DNA from: Thermoplasmata archaeon
GTDB lineage: Archaea; Thermoplasmatota; Thermoplasmata; Lutacidiplasmatales; UBA184
Reading direction: 5' to 3'
DNA length: 60,250 nt
NCBI GenBank assembly: GCA_021817245.1
Contig: JAKAVQ010000014.1
Span: forward strand, 1 to 60,250
The notes under the pieces were generated by a model. That model worked only from the letters and a program-made list of their open reading frames with translations, did no database searches and was not told the origin of the DNA. This document shows, one piece after another, positions 17,452-25,257 of the stretch (positions within the stretch are counted from its first letter, which is position 1; every line of letters starts with the position of its first letter). The position numbers and the translations under genes were made by a program.

Positions 17452-18034
17452 CGGCCAAGGGATACTTTCCCTCTCGCCTTAGCCACTCGGCCATCGCCCA
17501 GGCCTCCTGGAACCGGATATCCGCCATGACCAGTCCGTAGCGGCGGCAGAGTTCCTTGTAGTCCCCATACGTTGCCGGCGCGTAGACAAAGAGGAGCCAC
17601 ATCAGAGCGGACTCTGCAGTCTGAAACGTCAGCCCGCCTCGCTTCTTGTACTTGCTCTTGATTGAGTTGCATCGGCGGCACAACAACTGGAAGTTCGAGA
17701 GCTTGTAGGTCTCGGGGCCGCCCTTTTCCTTGATGTGATCTGCCTGCAAGTCCAAGCGAGAGCTACATCTAGCACAGACGCCAGGCTGGGAGTAGAACCA
17801 CTGCTTGACAGCTTGCCAGGTCTTCCGCTTAGGAAAGTGCTGCTGCACGTTCTTGTCAGTTGCCACGGACGTACCAACCTGGGGCGGGTTGACTTGGCCG
17901 AGAACTACAGTCGCCACATCTTTCCAGCCCAAGATGCCTGAGTCTACCAGCCCCTCGACTAAGTGGCGCCACTCGTCGGCAGTCCATCTCTCGTCCCCGA
18001 ACGCCTTCGTGCCCGACGGTGGCTCGGAATGCAC
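17429..18034 (-). CDS. HNH endonuclease
   Basis: A 201-residue protein with a zinc-bound HNH nuclease core: CARC, then LQADHIKEKGG, then LCRRC (residues about 87-125). The ADH-I pattern supplies the catalytic His and the two Cys pairs bind structural zinc. A helical N-terminal region and a C-terminal helical domain flank it. It converges on the methyltransferase and the two genes overlap by 23 nt, so they sit as a unit. A restriction nuclease guarded by that methyltransferase is the natural reading, though homing or packaging HNH roles remain possible. The start is a GTG. Confidence 0.75.
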   Translation of the reverse strand: MHSEPPSGTKAFGDERWTADEWRHLVEGLVDSGILGWKDVATVVLGQVNPPQVGTSVATDKNVQQHFPKRKTWQAVKQWFYSQPGVCARCSSRLDLQADHIKEKGGPETYKLSNFQLLCRRCNSIKSKYKKRGGLTFQTAESALMWLLFVYAPATYGDYKELCRRYGLVMADIRFQEAWAMAEWLRREGKYPLAATMRRFG

Positions 18035-18122
18035 GGTAGGGACCTCGATGGTCCCAGTATTTCCTCCCTCCTCCCCACTGGCGGAAAGGCACCTGTAGTG
18101 CCCCGCTATCAGTTACGGGGAC

Positions 18123-18794
18123 GTGTCAACCCGATCGCTTGGCCGCGGGAGCAAGAAGTCACGGACGCTCCGATTGGAGGTGCAGAATATTGTCCTTAGG
18201 GGGAACCTGGGGGCTAAGGTTGATCTCCCGTCGCTGGCCCTCGAGCTCCCAGACGCCACATACGCTCCAGAGCTCTTTCCGGGGCTCATCGCAAGGATTC
18301 CCCTCCCAGGAGCCCGGGCGCTTCTCTTCGGGTCAGGCAAGTTCATCGTAGTGGGACTTCGGAGCGTCCCGGATGCCAAACGTGCATTCGCCCATGTTCG
18401 GCGACTCGCGTGGCCAGCCAGTCGTACACAAAATCCTGACTCGGAGATTGTCAACTGCGTCGCGACCGGCTCGCTGGACCTGGAACCGAACTTTGAACGA
18501 TTCCTTCGAAGCGTGGGAAGTACCGGCGACGTGGAGTGCTTCCAGTACAACTACGACTCACCGAGGAGCCTGATCTACCACAGCCCAAACGGACGGACCG
18601 TTGTCCTGCTCAGCCGACATGGTCGGATCACCGTAGTTGGCGCGAAGAGCATTCCTGAAATCCGTGAGTGCGCCAGGGAATTCCTCTCGGGTTTCGGGCG
18701 TCTGCTCATCGCGTCCTGTAATCGATCGGGAGATCGGCTGAATATCGACATGGTCCGAGTGGTCCAAACCAAGAACTCTGTTCTGCCAGCCTAG
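18123..18794 (+). CDS. Divergent TATA-binding protein (TBP) encoded on the element
   Basis: A 223-residue protein with the two-fold TBP layout. The first repeat (about residues 20-90) is clear: VQNIVLRGNLGAKVDLPSLA, then YAPELFPGLIARI, then GARALLFGSGKFIVVGLRS, matching the conserved order in archaeal TBPs. The second repeat (about 105-190) is much more diverged but keeps IVNCVATGSLDL and RITVVGAKSI. It should bind promoter DNA and recruit TFB. A variant TBP next to restriction and integration genes suggests that the element directs its own promoters or alters host transcription. The GTG at 18,123 is used as start. Confidence 0.85.
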   Translation: MSTRSLGRGSKKSRTLRLEVQNIVLRGNLGAKVDLPSLALELPDATYAPELFPGLIARIPLPGARALLFGSGKFIVVGLRSVPDAKRAFAHVRRLAWPASRTQNPDSEIVNCVATGSLDLEPNFERFLRSVGSTGDVECFQYNYDSPRSLIYHSPNGRTVVLLSRHGRITVVGAKSIPEIRECAREFLSGFGRLLIASCNRSGDRLNIDMVRVVQTKNSVLPA

Positions 18795-19075
18795 GCCGGG
18801 CTGACCAACGGCAGGCGTCATGCCCTCGCTCGGCGAGAGACTGACCGGCGGTCAAATGAGCTACAGCTGGCTTCCGACGGCCTACTCGCAGTCAACTCCA
18901 GCGTGAACCCAACTCGTCTCCCCCTCTAGAGTCCCCAGACTGTAGTGTCGCCGGGTTCCTTCGGACAGGGTCCGCTTGCATCGCGGTGCGAGGGTCACCG
19001 ACGGGATCTGTCGGCAAGTTCCCAAGGGTCGAGGCGTGACCCCGCACTTCTGGTCTCGCGTCGAAGAACGTACAA

Positions 19076-19882
19076 CTAAGAGGACTTCGCCGCACGAACG
19101 TATCCACGAAGTTCTGGCAGACCTACGCACGCGTCTCTGAGGGGTCTGGGAACGACGACTCGAACATCACTGTAGCGATATGCGGCATACGCCGGCCCGA
19201 GATCGCCGAAGACCCAGATGGCGAGAAAGCCCGGTATGGCGGAACTGTCCGGACCGTACGACAGTACACCTAGCGGTACGATCGCGATACCCAGCAGGAT
19301 GTAGGTGAGCCACGAAAGCGACGCGAGTCTTCCGGCTCGACTCTCCGAGTTCGCCATTCGAACCGGATGCCCCACATTCGCGAGAGTACCCTTCAGTGCG
19401 ATGTTCTTTGGAAGCGAGCTGTTGTGAGGGAGACGAAAGACAGCACCCTCCCCCGGGTTTAGAGGGTCAAACGAAATGTGCAACTCACCATCCCGCTCTA
19501 ACGAAGTCCAGTCGATTGCCGAGTCAGTCTCCTTCACGACGCGGGAGCCTGGAAGGAGAGTCCCCTGGGGGATGACCACCCGGAGCGGGTCCCGCCTCGA
19601 GATGTCGCCGGCCCGGAGGGCGACGCGGCCTGCGTTCCATATGGTAAGCCATGCAACCGTACAATCCGACGGGGCAGCTGCCTCACTCCTTCGGCGCCGA
19701 CGGCTTGATGGACGGGGCGACGAGGACAGTATCTTCGCTCCCCATACGGCGTAGCACAACCGATTTCGTTGGCTCGCAAGAAGAAGTGGGATGACGGTCA
19801 GGATGAGGCTCGTCAGCCCAATCAGAGGCGCGACCCACGGCGCATCCAGAGCCGAGGCCAGGCCTTGAAGAACGTCCCCCAT
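19076..19882 (-). CDS. Membrane protein of unknown function
   Basis: A 268-residue protein with a membrane helix near residues 16-36, an Arg-rich loop (PSSRRRRRSE), a beta-rich soluble domain of about 130 residues, and two more helices near 190-235. The ATG at 19,882 is preferred to a TTG one codon earlier. The intervening domain resembles an Ig-like fold (WNAGRVALRAGDI, RDPLRVVIPQGTLL) of a kind seen in many small membrane proteins of unknown role. It stands alone between the TBP and the regulator pair. Confidence 0.6.
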   Translation of the reverse strand: MGDVLQGLASALDAPWVAPLIGLTSLILTVIPLLLASQRNRLCYAVWGAKILSSSPRPSSRRRRRSEAAAPSDCTVAWLTIWNAGRVALRAGDISRRDPLRVVIPQGTLLPGSRVVKETDSAIDWTSLERDGELHISFDPLNPGEGAVFRLPHNSSLPKNIALKGTLANVGHPVRMANSESRAGRLASLSWLTYILLGIAIVPLGVLSYGPDSSAIPGFLAIWVFGDLGPAYAAYRYSDVRVVVPRPLRDACVGLPELRGYVRAAKSS

Positions 19883-20016
19883 CAACGTAGTGGGTCCGGT
19901 CTCGCGGAGGCTTCTACTTTAGGGAACGGGTGCAAGCGCCGGCCACTATCCCTCGTCGCTTGTAGTGAAGTACGCCGGCAAGGTCGCTCCCCGGCCCTAG
20001 AGAGGGCTGACCCCCC

Positions 20017-20265
20017 TCACTTCCTCTGCGACGGTCCGCCGAGGGGGTGGTCCTTCTTCCAGCGGTCGATCTTCTCGAGCACTGCCTCACGGACGAAGTC
20101 CCCGAACCGGTTGTAGTGGTCATCCGCGTCAATGATCCTCACCAAGTCCTCGTAGTAACCCCGTTCGATCCGGGCAGCCACCGACACTCTCGGCAGGACC
20201 TTCTTCTTCGGTCTGGGGAGGGGAGGCGTCGTCACGAGTGTAACCGTAGTGTGCGAATGAGCCAT
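20017..20265 (-). CDS. Ribbon-helix-helix-like DNA-binding protein
   Basis: An 82-residue basic protein. Residues 25-75 fit a ribbon-helix-helix pattern: a beta strand (LPRVSVAARI), a first helix (GYYEDLVRIID), and a second helix (RFGDFVREAVLEKIDRWKKDH). The family binds operators as dimers and often controls plasmid or virus copy and integration genes. It is transcribed away from the gene at 20,303. The 37 nt between them contain an AT-rich box and an inverted repeat, so self-regulation is likely. Confidence 0.6.
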   Translation of the reverse strand: MAHSHTTVTLVTTPPLPRPKKKVLPRVSVAARIERGYYEDLVRIIDADDHYNRFGDFVREAVLEKIDRWKKDHPLGGPSQRK

Positions 20266-20275
20266 ATACTTTGCT

Positions 20276-20302
20276 ACGTTTCGTTACGAACAGGAACGAA
20301 GC
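20276..20302. promoter_or_regulatory. Candidate operator between divergent small regulators
   Basis: CGTTTCGTT and AACGAAGCG (one mismatch) form an inverted repeat around ACGAACAGG, directly between the two divergent starts. An ATATAC box lies just beside it at 20,264-20,269. Position and symmetry fit an operator for one of the two flanking small proteins. Confidence 0.45.
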
Positions 20303-20569
20303 GTGACGACTACTGCGAACCGAACCGATCCAGCGGCCCCTCATGCGGGCTGGGCTTCGGTCTCCGGGTCCTCGTCGGGAGCCCCCAGGGCCATCGTCCG
20401 TCTCCAGCCTGACACCTGGAACCGCTTGGCGGCCCTCCGCCGCCCTCTCGTCGACCCGGATGGGAACCTGGTCGCTATCGAGTCGTTTGACCGAGTCGTC
20501 CGCCGTCTGCTCGAAGAGCGGCGCGCCGACACCCCCCCTCCGCGGAAGACCAAGGGGGCAAGACCGTGA
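20303..20569 (+). CDS. Small RHH-like protein
   Basis: An 88-residue protein with a disordered N-terminus. A strand-helix-helix stretch at about residues 28-72 (AIVRLQPDTWNRLAAL, then SFDRVVRRLLEERR) resembles ribbon-helix-helix proteins. The GTG at 20,303 is the only sensible start. Its TGA overlaps the next start (GTGA), which links it to the zinc-motif gene. Either a regulator or an antitoxin-like protein; no toxin partner is evident. Confidence 0.55.
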   Translation: MTTTANRTDPAAPHAGWASVSGSSSGAPRAIVRLQPDTWNRLAALRRPLVDPDGNLVAIESFDRVVRRLLEERRADTPPPRKTKGARP

Positions 20570-20808
20570 GCGCCGCGGCACTCGCCGTGGCACAGGGCAC
20601 GGCGCCTAACTTTCCGGCGCTCGAAGTCTCAACCGATGAACAGGGGACCTGTGATTCCTGCGGACACCCCAAGTCGGCTCACGAGCTGCTCCTGACCGCG
20701 ACACACTCCTACGTGATCTGCCACGAGCGGACGGGCGACGGGGAGTGCTTCCGGGTCCGCCACTCCCGTGGCATTGCGTTCGGGGCTTGTCGGAGGGATC
20801 CGGCGTGA
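20566..20808 (+). CDS. Small zinc-motif protein
   Basis: An 80-residue protein with Cys/His pairs (CDSCGHPKSAHE near residues 29-40 and CHERTGDGEC near 52-61) that could bind one or two zinc ions. It begins at a GTG that overlaps the previous stop and lies in the operon leading to the integrase. No specific function was recognised. Confidence 0.55.
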   Translation: MSAAALAVAQGTAPNFPALEVSTDEQGTCDSCGHPKSAHELLLTATHSYVICHERTGDGECFRVRHSRGIAFGACRRDPA

Positions 20809-20837
20809 GGTGCAGGCGAGTATCAAGGGGGCGCAAC

Positions 20838-21449
20838 GTGAGAACACAATCTGTAGGTGATACACCGTCCTTCCGAACGGCGGCACAACTGCGAGACGAG
20901 GAACTCCGACTTGCCGTAAGGGCGCGGGAGTCGCCCGCACACGGTCCTGAGCCGGGGCCTCTTGCGGGCGACCACGACCTCGTAGTCTCCCCTGTCATCG
21001 GTCTCGAGGATGCGAAGCGGATTTGGAACACGTTCCTCGAGTTCCGCGACACGATCCTCCGCGACCCAGCATGCTACGACGAAATCGAGGGGGTTCGGGA
21101 GATGAACCGGACTGGGGCGACACGACTCGCCGTACCCTTCGGCCTTTCCATCGAGAACCGGGGCATCGATGAGGGACGGGTCGAGCTCGCGGACGAGGGC
21201 ACATGGGACTACCGGTTCAGGGTTCGGGTCCGGGTCAGCAAGGGTGGACGCTTCGTCGACGGGATCGGCTCCTGTCGCCTCTCAGAGATCAGCGAGAAGG
21301 CGGGCAACCTCTCCCGCCGCGAGCACTTCGCGTTGACGAAGGCCTGGACTCGGGCGGCGAAGCGGGCCATCGCTGACATCCTCGGCGGGAACGAGGCGGA
21401 GTTTCCGCCGTCCAGGGATGCAGAGCTCGTTGTCGAGGTCTCCAAGTAG
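20838..21449 (+). CDS. Possible single-strand annealing (ERF/Sak/RecT-like) protein
   Basis: About 203 residues. The order DLVVSPVIGLEDAKRI, then a beta-rich core with alternating charged residues (YRFRVRVRVSKGGRF), then HFALTKAWTRAAKRAIADILGGNEAEF follows the pattern of recombination annealing proteins of phages and archaeal plasmids, where a late A-x-TRA-x-RA helix precedes a GGxE turn. Such proteins pair single strands during recombination. The GTG at 20,838 follows an AGGGGG run; a GTG at 20,805 overlapping the previous stop is the alternative start. The stop abuts the integrase ATG with no gap. The family call is tentative. Confidence 0.5.
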   Translation: MRTQSVGDTPSFRTAAQLRDEELRLAVRARESPAHGPEPGPLAGDHDLVVSPVIGLEDAKRIWNTFLEFRDTILRDPACYDEIEGVREMNRTGATRLAVPFGLSIENRGIDEGRVELADEGTWDYRFRVRVRVSKGGRFVDGIGSCRLSEISEKAGNLSRREHFALTKAWTRAAKRAIADILGGNEAEFPPSRDAELVVEVSK

Positions 21450-22433
21450 ATGTTCGGGTCTCCGGGCTCTTCGGAGGTAGTCCCCCTGCCGAGTTTGGCA
21501 CGGGGGTGGAGAGAGCAAGCAGAACGGTATGTGGAGAAGAGGAGCCAAGAGAGCCTGTCCGCGCACCACGTCCAGGAGCTGCGACCGGTCCTACGAAAGA
21601 CCGGCCGTGAACTCGACCAGGCTGGCCTCGCCTGCCTGCCCGCGAAGTTCGGCGACGCCCAGCTGGACTTCCTGCTGAACGGACCATGGAGACCCGCGAC
21701 GGAGAGTCAGACAGGGCTGGCACCGGTAACCCGGCGGTACCTCGCGTGCATCCTGAACGGCTTCTTGAAGGAGTCCGGGAACTTGGTCGTCGAGCGCCGA
21801 CGGCTCAGGTTCGGGCGATCGGCGGTGCGACCCCTGCTCGCGCTGACACCCGAGGAGGCGACCCGGCTGCTCGATGTCGCTGCAACGTTCGGGATCGTCG
21901 CCCACGCCGTGGTCGCCTTCGAGCTCCTAATGGGTCTCCGTCGGAGCGAGGTCCGCCGCCTCACGGTGGGGGATTTCGGGGAACAGTTCCTTCGGGTCCG
22001 TGGCAAGGGACGGGCCGGTGGCAAGGTCCGTATCGTGCCGTACCACCCCGAGATCCTTCGGATCCTGCCCTCCCTGCTCGAGCACCGACGTCAGCAGGTA
22101 CAGGGGTATCGAGGGCCGGACCCGGGGTATCTCTTCGCCCGACGGTCCGGAAGCGAACTCAAGGTCTGGTCCCGAAGTTGGCTGGACGAGAGGATCATGG
22201 GGCCGGCCTTCGAGGCAGCCTCGGTCCGGCGGGCTTGGAACCTGCACCACGCGCTGCGACGGACCTGCGGGCGGACCCTCTGGAAGAACGGCGTGCCGAT
22301 CGAGACGGTCAGCAAGATCCTCGGGCACGCCGACGTCCGGATGACCACGCGCTACCTAGCGATCGACCAGGACGACATGGCGCAAGCCATGGAGATCCTC
22401 GGCCGAGTCCTCCCGGGCGCGCGTGCAGTATAG
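21450..22433 (+). CDS. Tyrosine recombinase / integrase
   Basis: A 327-residue XerC/phage-type integrase that would cut and join DNA at attachment sites. The N-terminal core-binding domain covers about residues 15-115. The catalytic domain carries the Arg in LMGLRRSEVRRL, a Lys-containing beta turn (VRGKGRAGGKVRIV), the HHALRRT box with the second Arg, and GHADVRMTTRYLAI with the His and the nucleophilic Tyr. All catalytic positions are present, so it should be active. It starts immediately after the upstream stop, as the last large gene of the rightward operon and the closest to the proposed right end of the element. Confidence 0.9.
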   Translation: MFGSPGSSEVVPLPSLARGWREQAERYVEKRSQESLSAHHVQELRPVLRKTGRELDQAGLACLPAKFGDAQLDFLLNGPWRPATESQTGLAPVTRRYLACILNGFLKESGNLVVERRRLRFGRSAVRPLLALTPEEATRLLDVAATFGIVAHAVVAFELLMGLRRSEVRRLTVGDFGEQFLRVRGKGRAGGKVRIVPYHPEILRILPSLLEHRRQQVQGYRGPDPGYLFARRSGSELKVWSRSWLDERIMGPAFEAASVRRAWNLHHALRRTCGRTLWKNGVPIETVSKILGHADVRMTTRYLAIDQDDMAQAMEILGRVLPGARAV

Positions 22434-22447
22434 GTGGTAACCATGAA

Positions 22448-22540
22448 ATGGCCAAAACGGGCTCTTTCCCTAACGAGGCGGCCCCGAATCCGGCCGAGCC
22501 CATCCGACAAGGGCGCTATACTACGGAGGCCCGTAAGTAG
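22448..22540 (+). CDS. Possible 30-residue peptide after the integrase
   Basis: A short frame starting with ATGGCCAAAACG 14 nt after the integrase stop, preceded by AGGTGG as a weak ribosome site. The peptide is hydrophilic (AAPNPAEPIRQG) with no known motif. A T-rich GCTTTTCGGCCCTTT segment follows and could end transcription. It may be chance. Confidence 0.25.
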   Translation: MAKTGSFPNEAAPNPAEPIRQGRYTTEARK

Positions 22541-22600
22541 GTCCACTTCGGCTCGCTTTTCGGCCCTTTAAATACCCCCACCGTCGGGGCAGCCACCGAT

Positions 22601-23098
22601 CTACGGAGCGGGCTCAGCGGGAGGAGGCGCGACCAGGGCCGCCTTCAGCCTTCTCAGCGCGTCCCCGCGAAGCGTCCCTGTCCTACGAACGGTCCGCTTC
22701 CAGGCTCCGACCCGATTCCAAGGTAGCCCCAGCCGACGGGCTTCGGCGCGGCCCATTGCGAGGAGGCGCCTCTTCCAGTCGACGAAGACGGAGGGGTCGG
22801 CGGAAGCCGCCTTGCCGAGCTTCAGGCGGGCGGCGAGCTTCGTCCCTTCCTTGCCAAGACCGATGAGGGACGACTTCCGAACCAGGACATTACGGCGGAC
22901 GATTCGCCCGTCGGGCCCCACCCCGTACTTCCGATCTCGATGCTTCGAGAAGCCTTCGACGATATGGGCCCACGTCTTCGCGCCGTCCCCTTCGGCGAGG
23001 GCCAGCCAAGCGGGCTCCTTCGGGGAGACGAACGACCGCAGCTCGAAGGTCTCGGCGTCCTCAGGGAGTGCGGCAGGGTCGAGGTATCGAATCGTCAA
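22601..23098 (-). CDS. Unidentified protein, apparently 5'-truncated at the element edge
   Basis: A coding-like frame of about 165 residues with well-formed blocks (FELRSFVSPKEPAWLALAE, RKSSLIGLGKEGTKL) and a helical C-terminus with an HTH-like stretch (GRAEARRLGLPWNRVGAW). No ATG or GTG start is seen where protein-like sequence begins; only a TTG at 23,098 is available. The frame runs on past 23,140 into sequence antisense to an acetyltransferase remnant. I therefore read it as a gene cut at its 5' end by integration or deletion. The function is not recognised; a replication-linked role is possible but unsupported. Confidence 0.45.
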   Translation of the reverse strand: MTIRYLDPAALPEDAETFELRSFVSPKEPAWLALAEGDGAKTWAHIVEGFSKHRDRKYGVGPDGRIVRRNVLVRKSSLIGLGKEGTKLAARLKLGKAASADPSVFVDWKRRLLAMGRAEARRLGLPWNRVGAWKRTVRRTGTLRGDALRRLKAALVAPPPAEPAP

Positions 23099-23143
23099 GA
23101 AGCCGAACGGCCGAATCCCCCCGATCTTCGAGACGCGTGGTAA

Positions 23144-23300
23144 GAGAGCGGGACTCGGTTCATCGGCATGGAATTCCTCACGCGCGAGGGAGACCCCTAC
23201 GCCGTGATGCGCGCTCTCGGCCTCGTGCCCACCGAGCCCGACCCGCGGATGGTCGGCTTCGCCGGCACGCTTCCCAGCTACCGCGGACGCGGACTGGCCA
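23144..23300 (+). pseudogene. GNAT acetyltransferase remnant
   Basis: Read from the codon after TAA at 23,141, this frame gives FLTREGDPYAVMRALGLVP, then MVGFAGTLPSYRGRGLA. That is the strand and P-loop (RGRGLA, acetyl-CoA-binding motif A) of GNAT N-acetyltransferases. Upstream and downstream parts of the fold are missing: no start is present and the sequence stops resembling GNAT after about 23,300. It is probably a chromosomal gene broken where the element joins the chromosome. Confidence 0.45.
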
Positions 23301-23443
23301 TCGCTCGGGAGCGGCGGGCCTGGCGGCACGGCGAGAAAACGCTCGGTGCGGAACCGCCGGCCGCACCCGTTCGTTCGGGGATCCCGTGGGAACGGCCCGG
23401 GGGTCCTGACCGCTCTCCAGCATGCCTCGCACGAACGAGACCC

Positions 23444-24466
23444 TCAGGGCTCGACGACCGTTCGGAATCCGATGCCCTGCCGCAGTCGCTCGGCGGCCGA
23501 CGCGATCTCCTCGAGCCGTACGCGAGCGGTCACCACCGGATCGAGCGAAACCCGGCCCGCGCGTACGAGTTCGATCACGCGAGGGTAGTCCGCGGGGCGG
23601 CATCCGAGCGACCCCACGATCGATTGCTCGAGGAACATCAGCTTGGCTGCGGGCAGCGTCGCCGGGCCACCGCTGTAGCCGACGAGGCAGAGCCGGCCCC
23701 CCCGGCGGAGGGTCGAGAACGCCGCGGCGATCGTCTTCGGGGTGCCGACCGCCTCGAACGCGACGTCGACCCCGTCGCCCCCGCGCCGCCGAAGCTCCTT
23801 GCCCACATCCTCGACGGCCCGCGCCTCCACCGTGTCGGCCGCGCCGAGCTTCCGGGCGATCTCGAGCTTCGTGGGGTCGAGATCGATCGCCACGACGCGG
23901 GCCCCCGCCGCAACGGCGAACTGGACGATGTTGATCCCCACCCCCCCGCAGCCCACGACCGCCACGCGCTCGCCGGCACGCACTCCCGCCCGATGCACGA
24001 CCGCATGGTAGGGCGTGGTCAGCGCGTCCGCGATCACGCAGCCGGCAACGGGATCGATCTCCGGGGGGAGGGGGACGAGATCCTTCGTGGGGACCACGAC
24101 GTATTCGGCGAATCCGCCGTCCGTGTGGTTCCCGAGCATCCGCATGCGGGCACAGATGTTCTCGCGGCCGGTGCGGCACTCGAGGCACCCCCCGCACGGC
24201 AGGACCGCGGGAACGAGGACGGCCGCGCCGGGCTCGACACCGTCCGTCTCGGGTCCCGCGAGGTCCACGTATCCCGAGACCTCATGGCCCAGCACGATGG
24301 GGGGCGGCTTCGCCGTCGCGACGCCGTGGTCCAGGTAATGAAGGTCGGTATGGCAGAACCCGCAGGCGGCTACCCGCACTCGGACCTCTCCCCGTCCGGG
24401 GATTGGGGTTGGGATCTCCGTGACCTCAAGGGCACCGCCGAGGGACCGCAGGACGGCCGCGCGCAT
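23444..24466 (-). CDS. had: 6-hydroxycyclohex-1-ene-1-carbonyl-CoA dehydrogenase (Had)-type zinc dehydrogenase
   Basis: A 340-residue medium-chain NAD(P)-dependent zinc alcohol dehydrogenase. The catalytic zinc ligands are Cys38 (GFCHTD) and His61-Glu62 (GHEVSG). The structural zinc site is Cys91, Cys94, Cys97 and Cys105. The nucleotide fold has GCGGVG at about 173-178. In benzoyl-CoA degradation Had oxidises the 6-hydroxy intermediate to 6-oxocyclohex-1-ene-1-carbonyl-CoA. Sequence alone fits many alcohol dehydrogenases; the assignment rests on being the last gene of the oah-bcrBADC-dch operon, in the same order of logic as Thauera. It starts 9 nt after dch ends. Confidence 0.8.
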   Translation of the reverse strand: MRAAVLRSLGGALEVTEIPTPIPGRGEVRVRVAACGFCHTDLHYLDHGVATAKPPPIVLGHEVSGYVDLAGPETDGVEPGAAVLVPAVLPCGGCLECRTGRENICARMRMLGNHTDGGFAEYVVVPTKDLVPLPPEIDPVAGCVIADALTTPYHAVVHRAGVRAGERVAVVGCGGVGINIVQFAVAAGARVVAIDLDPTKLEIARKLGAADTVEARAVEDVGKELRRRGGDGVDVAFEAVGTPKTIAAAFSTLRRGGRLCLVGYSGGPATLPAAKLMFLEQSIVGSLGCRPADYPRVIELVRAGRVSLDPVVTARVRLEEIASAAERLRQGIGFRTVVEP

Positions 24467-24475
24467 CTCGTCCCC

Positions 24476-25249
24476 CTAAGCCGGGCCCCCCGGCCAGGCC
24501 GGCGGTCGCTTCTCGAGGAACGCCCGAAGCCCCTCCTCGGCGGCGGGCAGCGCCATTAGCCGATCGAGATAGGCATGCTCCGCCGCATCGATCCGGCTCT
24601 CGGCGGCCCCGACGGGTCCGGCGAGCACTTCCTTGAGGAGGAGGAGTGTCTCTCGGCGGAACCGGCCCAGCTGCCGGGCCATCTCGAGGACCTCGTCGTC
24701 GAGTCGGGCGTCCGGCACGATCCGCCCGACGAGGCCGTACTCGAGCGCCCGACGTGCGTCGAGCGTCTCACCGAGGTAAAGCACCTCGGCGGCCCTTTTC
24801 GGGCCCAGCGTGCCCGGGTAGGTCGCCGCGGCCAGCGGAGGGAAGACCCCGAGGCGGACCTCAGGCTGCCCGAAGGTCGCGGACTCGGCGGCGACGGCGA
24901 GGTCGCACGCCGAAAGGAGCTCGAGGCCTCCCCCAAGACACGGCCCCTCCACGGCGGCGAGCGTCGGGACCGGCACGTCCCGGATCGCGGCCCGCACCCC
25001 CCGGAAGGCGTCGAACATCGGTCGTACGCGATCCGCGAGATGATCCTCGACAGCGAAGCCCGCGCTCCAGCGACGGCGCGCCCCTTTCAGGACGACGCAG
25101 TGGGCCGTCCGGACGGACTCGGAACGGAGGGCCCCGGCGAGCGCGCTCAGCAACGCGATGTCGAAGATGTGGAGCGGGGGCCGATCCCACTCCACCGTGA
25201 CGCAGGGCCCGCTCCGCACGACTCGGACCGTGCCTCCGGAGGTGGACAT
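24476..25249 (-). CDS. dch: Cyclohexa-1,5-diene-1-carbonyl-CoA hydratase (Dch)
   Basis: A 257-residue crotonase-fold enzyme that would hydrate the cyclic dienoyl-CoA formed by benzoyl-CoA reductase. The oxyanion-hole regions are present (SAGFAVEDH near 62-70 and GPCLGGGLELLSA near 102-114). Recalled features of known Dch enzymes are visible: an A/S-VE(D/E)H segment in place of the usual crotonase loop, LGVFPPLAA, and a C-terminal EEGLRAFLEKRPP. It is 8 nt downstream of bcrC. A generic enoyl-CoA hydratase cannot be excluded without a tree, but context and motifs agree. Confidence 0.8.
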   Translation of the reverse strand: MSTSGGTVRVVRSGPCVTVEWDRPPLHIFDIALLSALAGALRSESVRTAHCVVLKGARRRWSAGFAVEDHLADRVRPMFDAFRGVRAAIRDVPVPTLAAVEGPCLGGGLELLSACDLAVAAESATFGQPEVRLGVFPPLAAATYPGTLGPKRAAEVLYLGETLDARRALEYGLVGRIVPDARLDDEVLEMARQLGRFRRETLLLLKEVLAGPVGAAESRIDAAEHAYLDRLMALPAAEEGLRAFLEKRPPAWPGGPA

Positions 25250-25257
25250 CGGGTCCC

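Noticed and set aside
18882-19130. Small minus-strand frame after the TBP gene
   Set aside because: It overlaps the end of the membrane protein gene at 19,076, is rich in Arg/Ser without motifs, and has no ribosome site or promoter.
23168-24559. A 463-codon plus-strand frame extending the GNAT fragment
   Set aside because: Beyond about 23,300 it is antisense to the Had dehydrogenase and has only low-complexity Arg/Pro/Asp sequence. Only the first part resembles GNAT.
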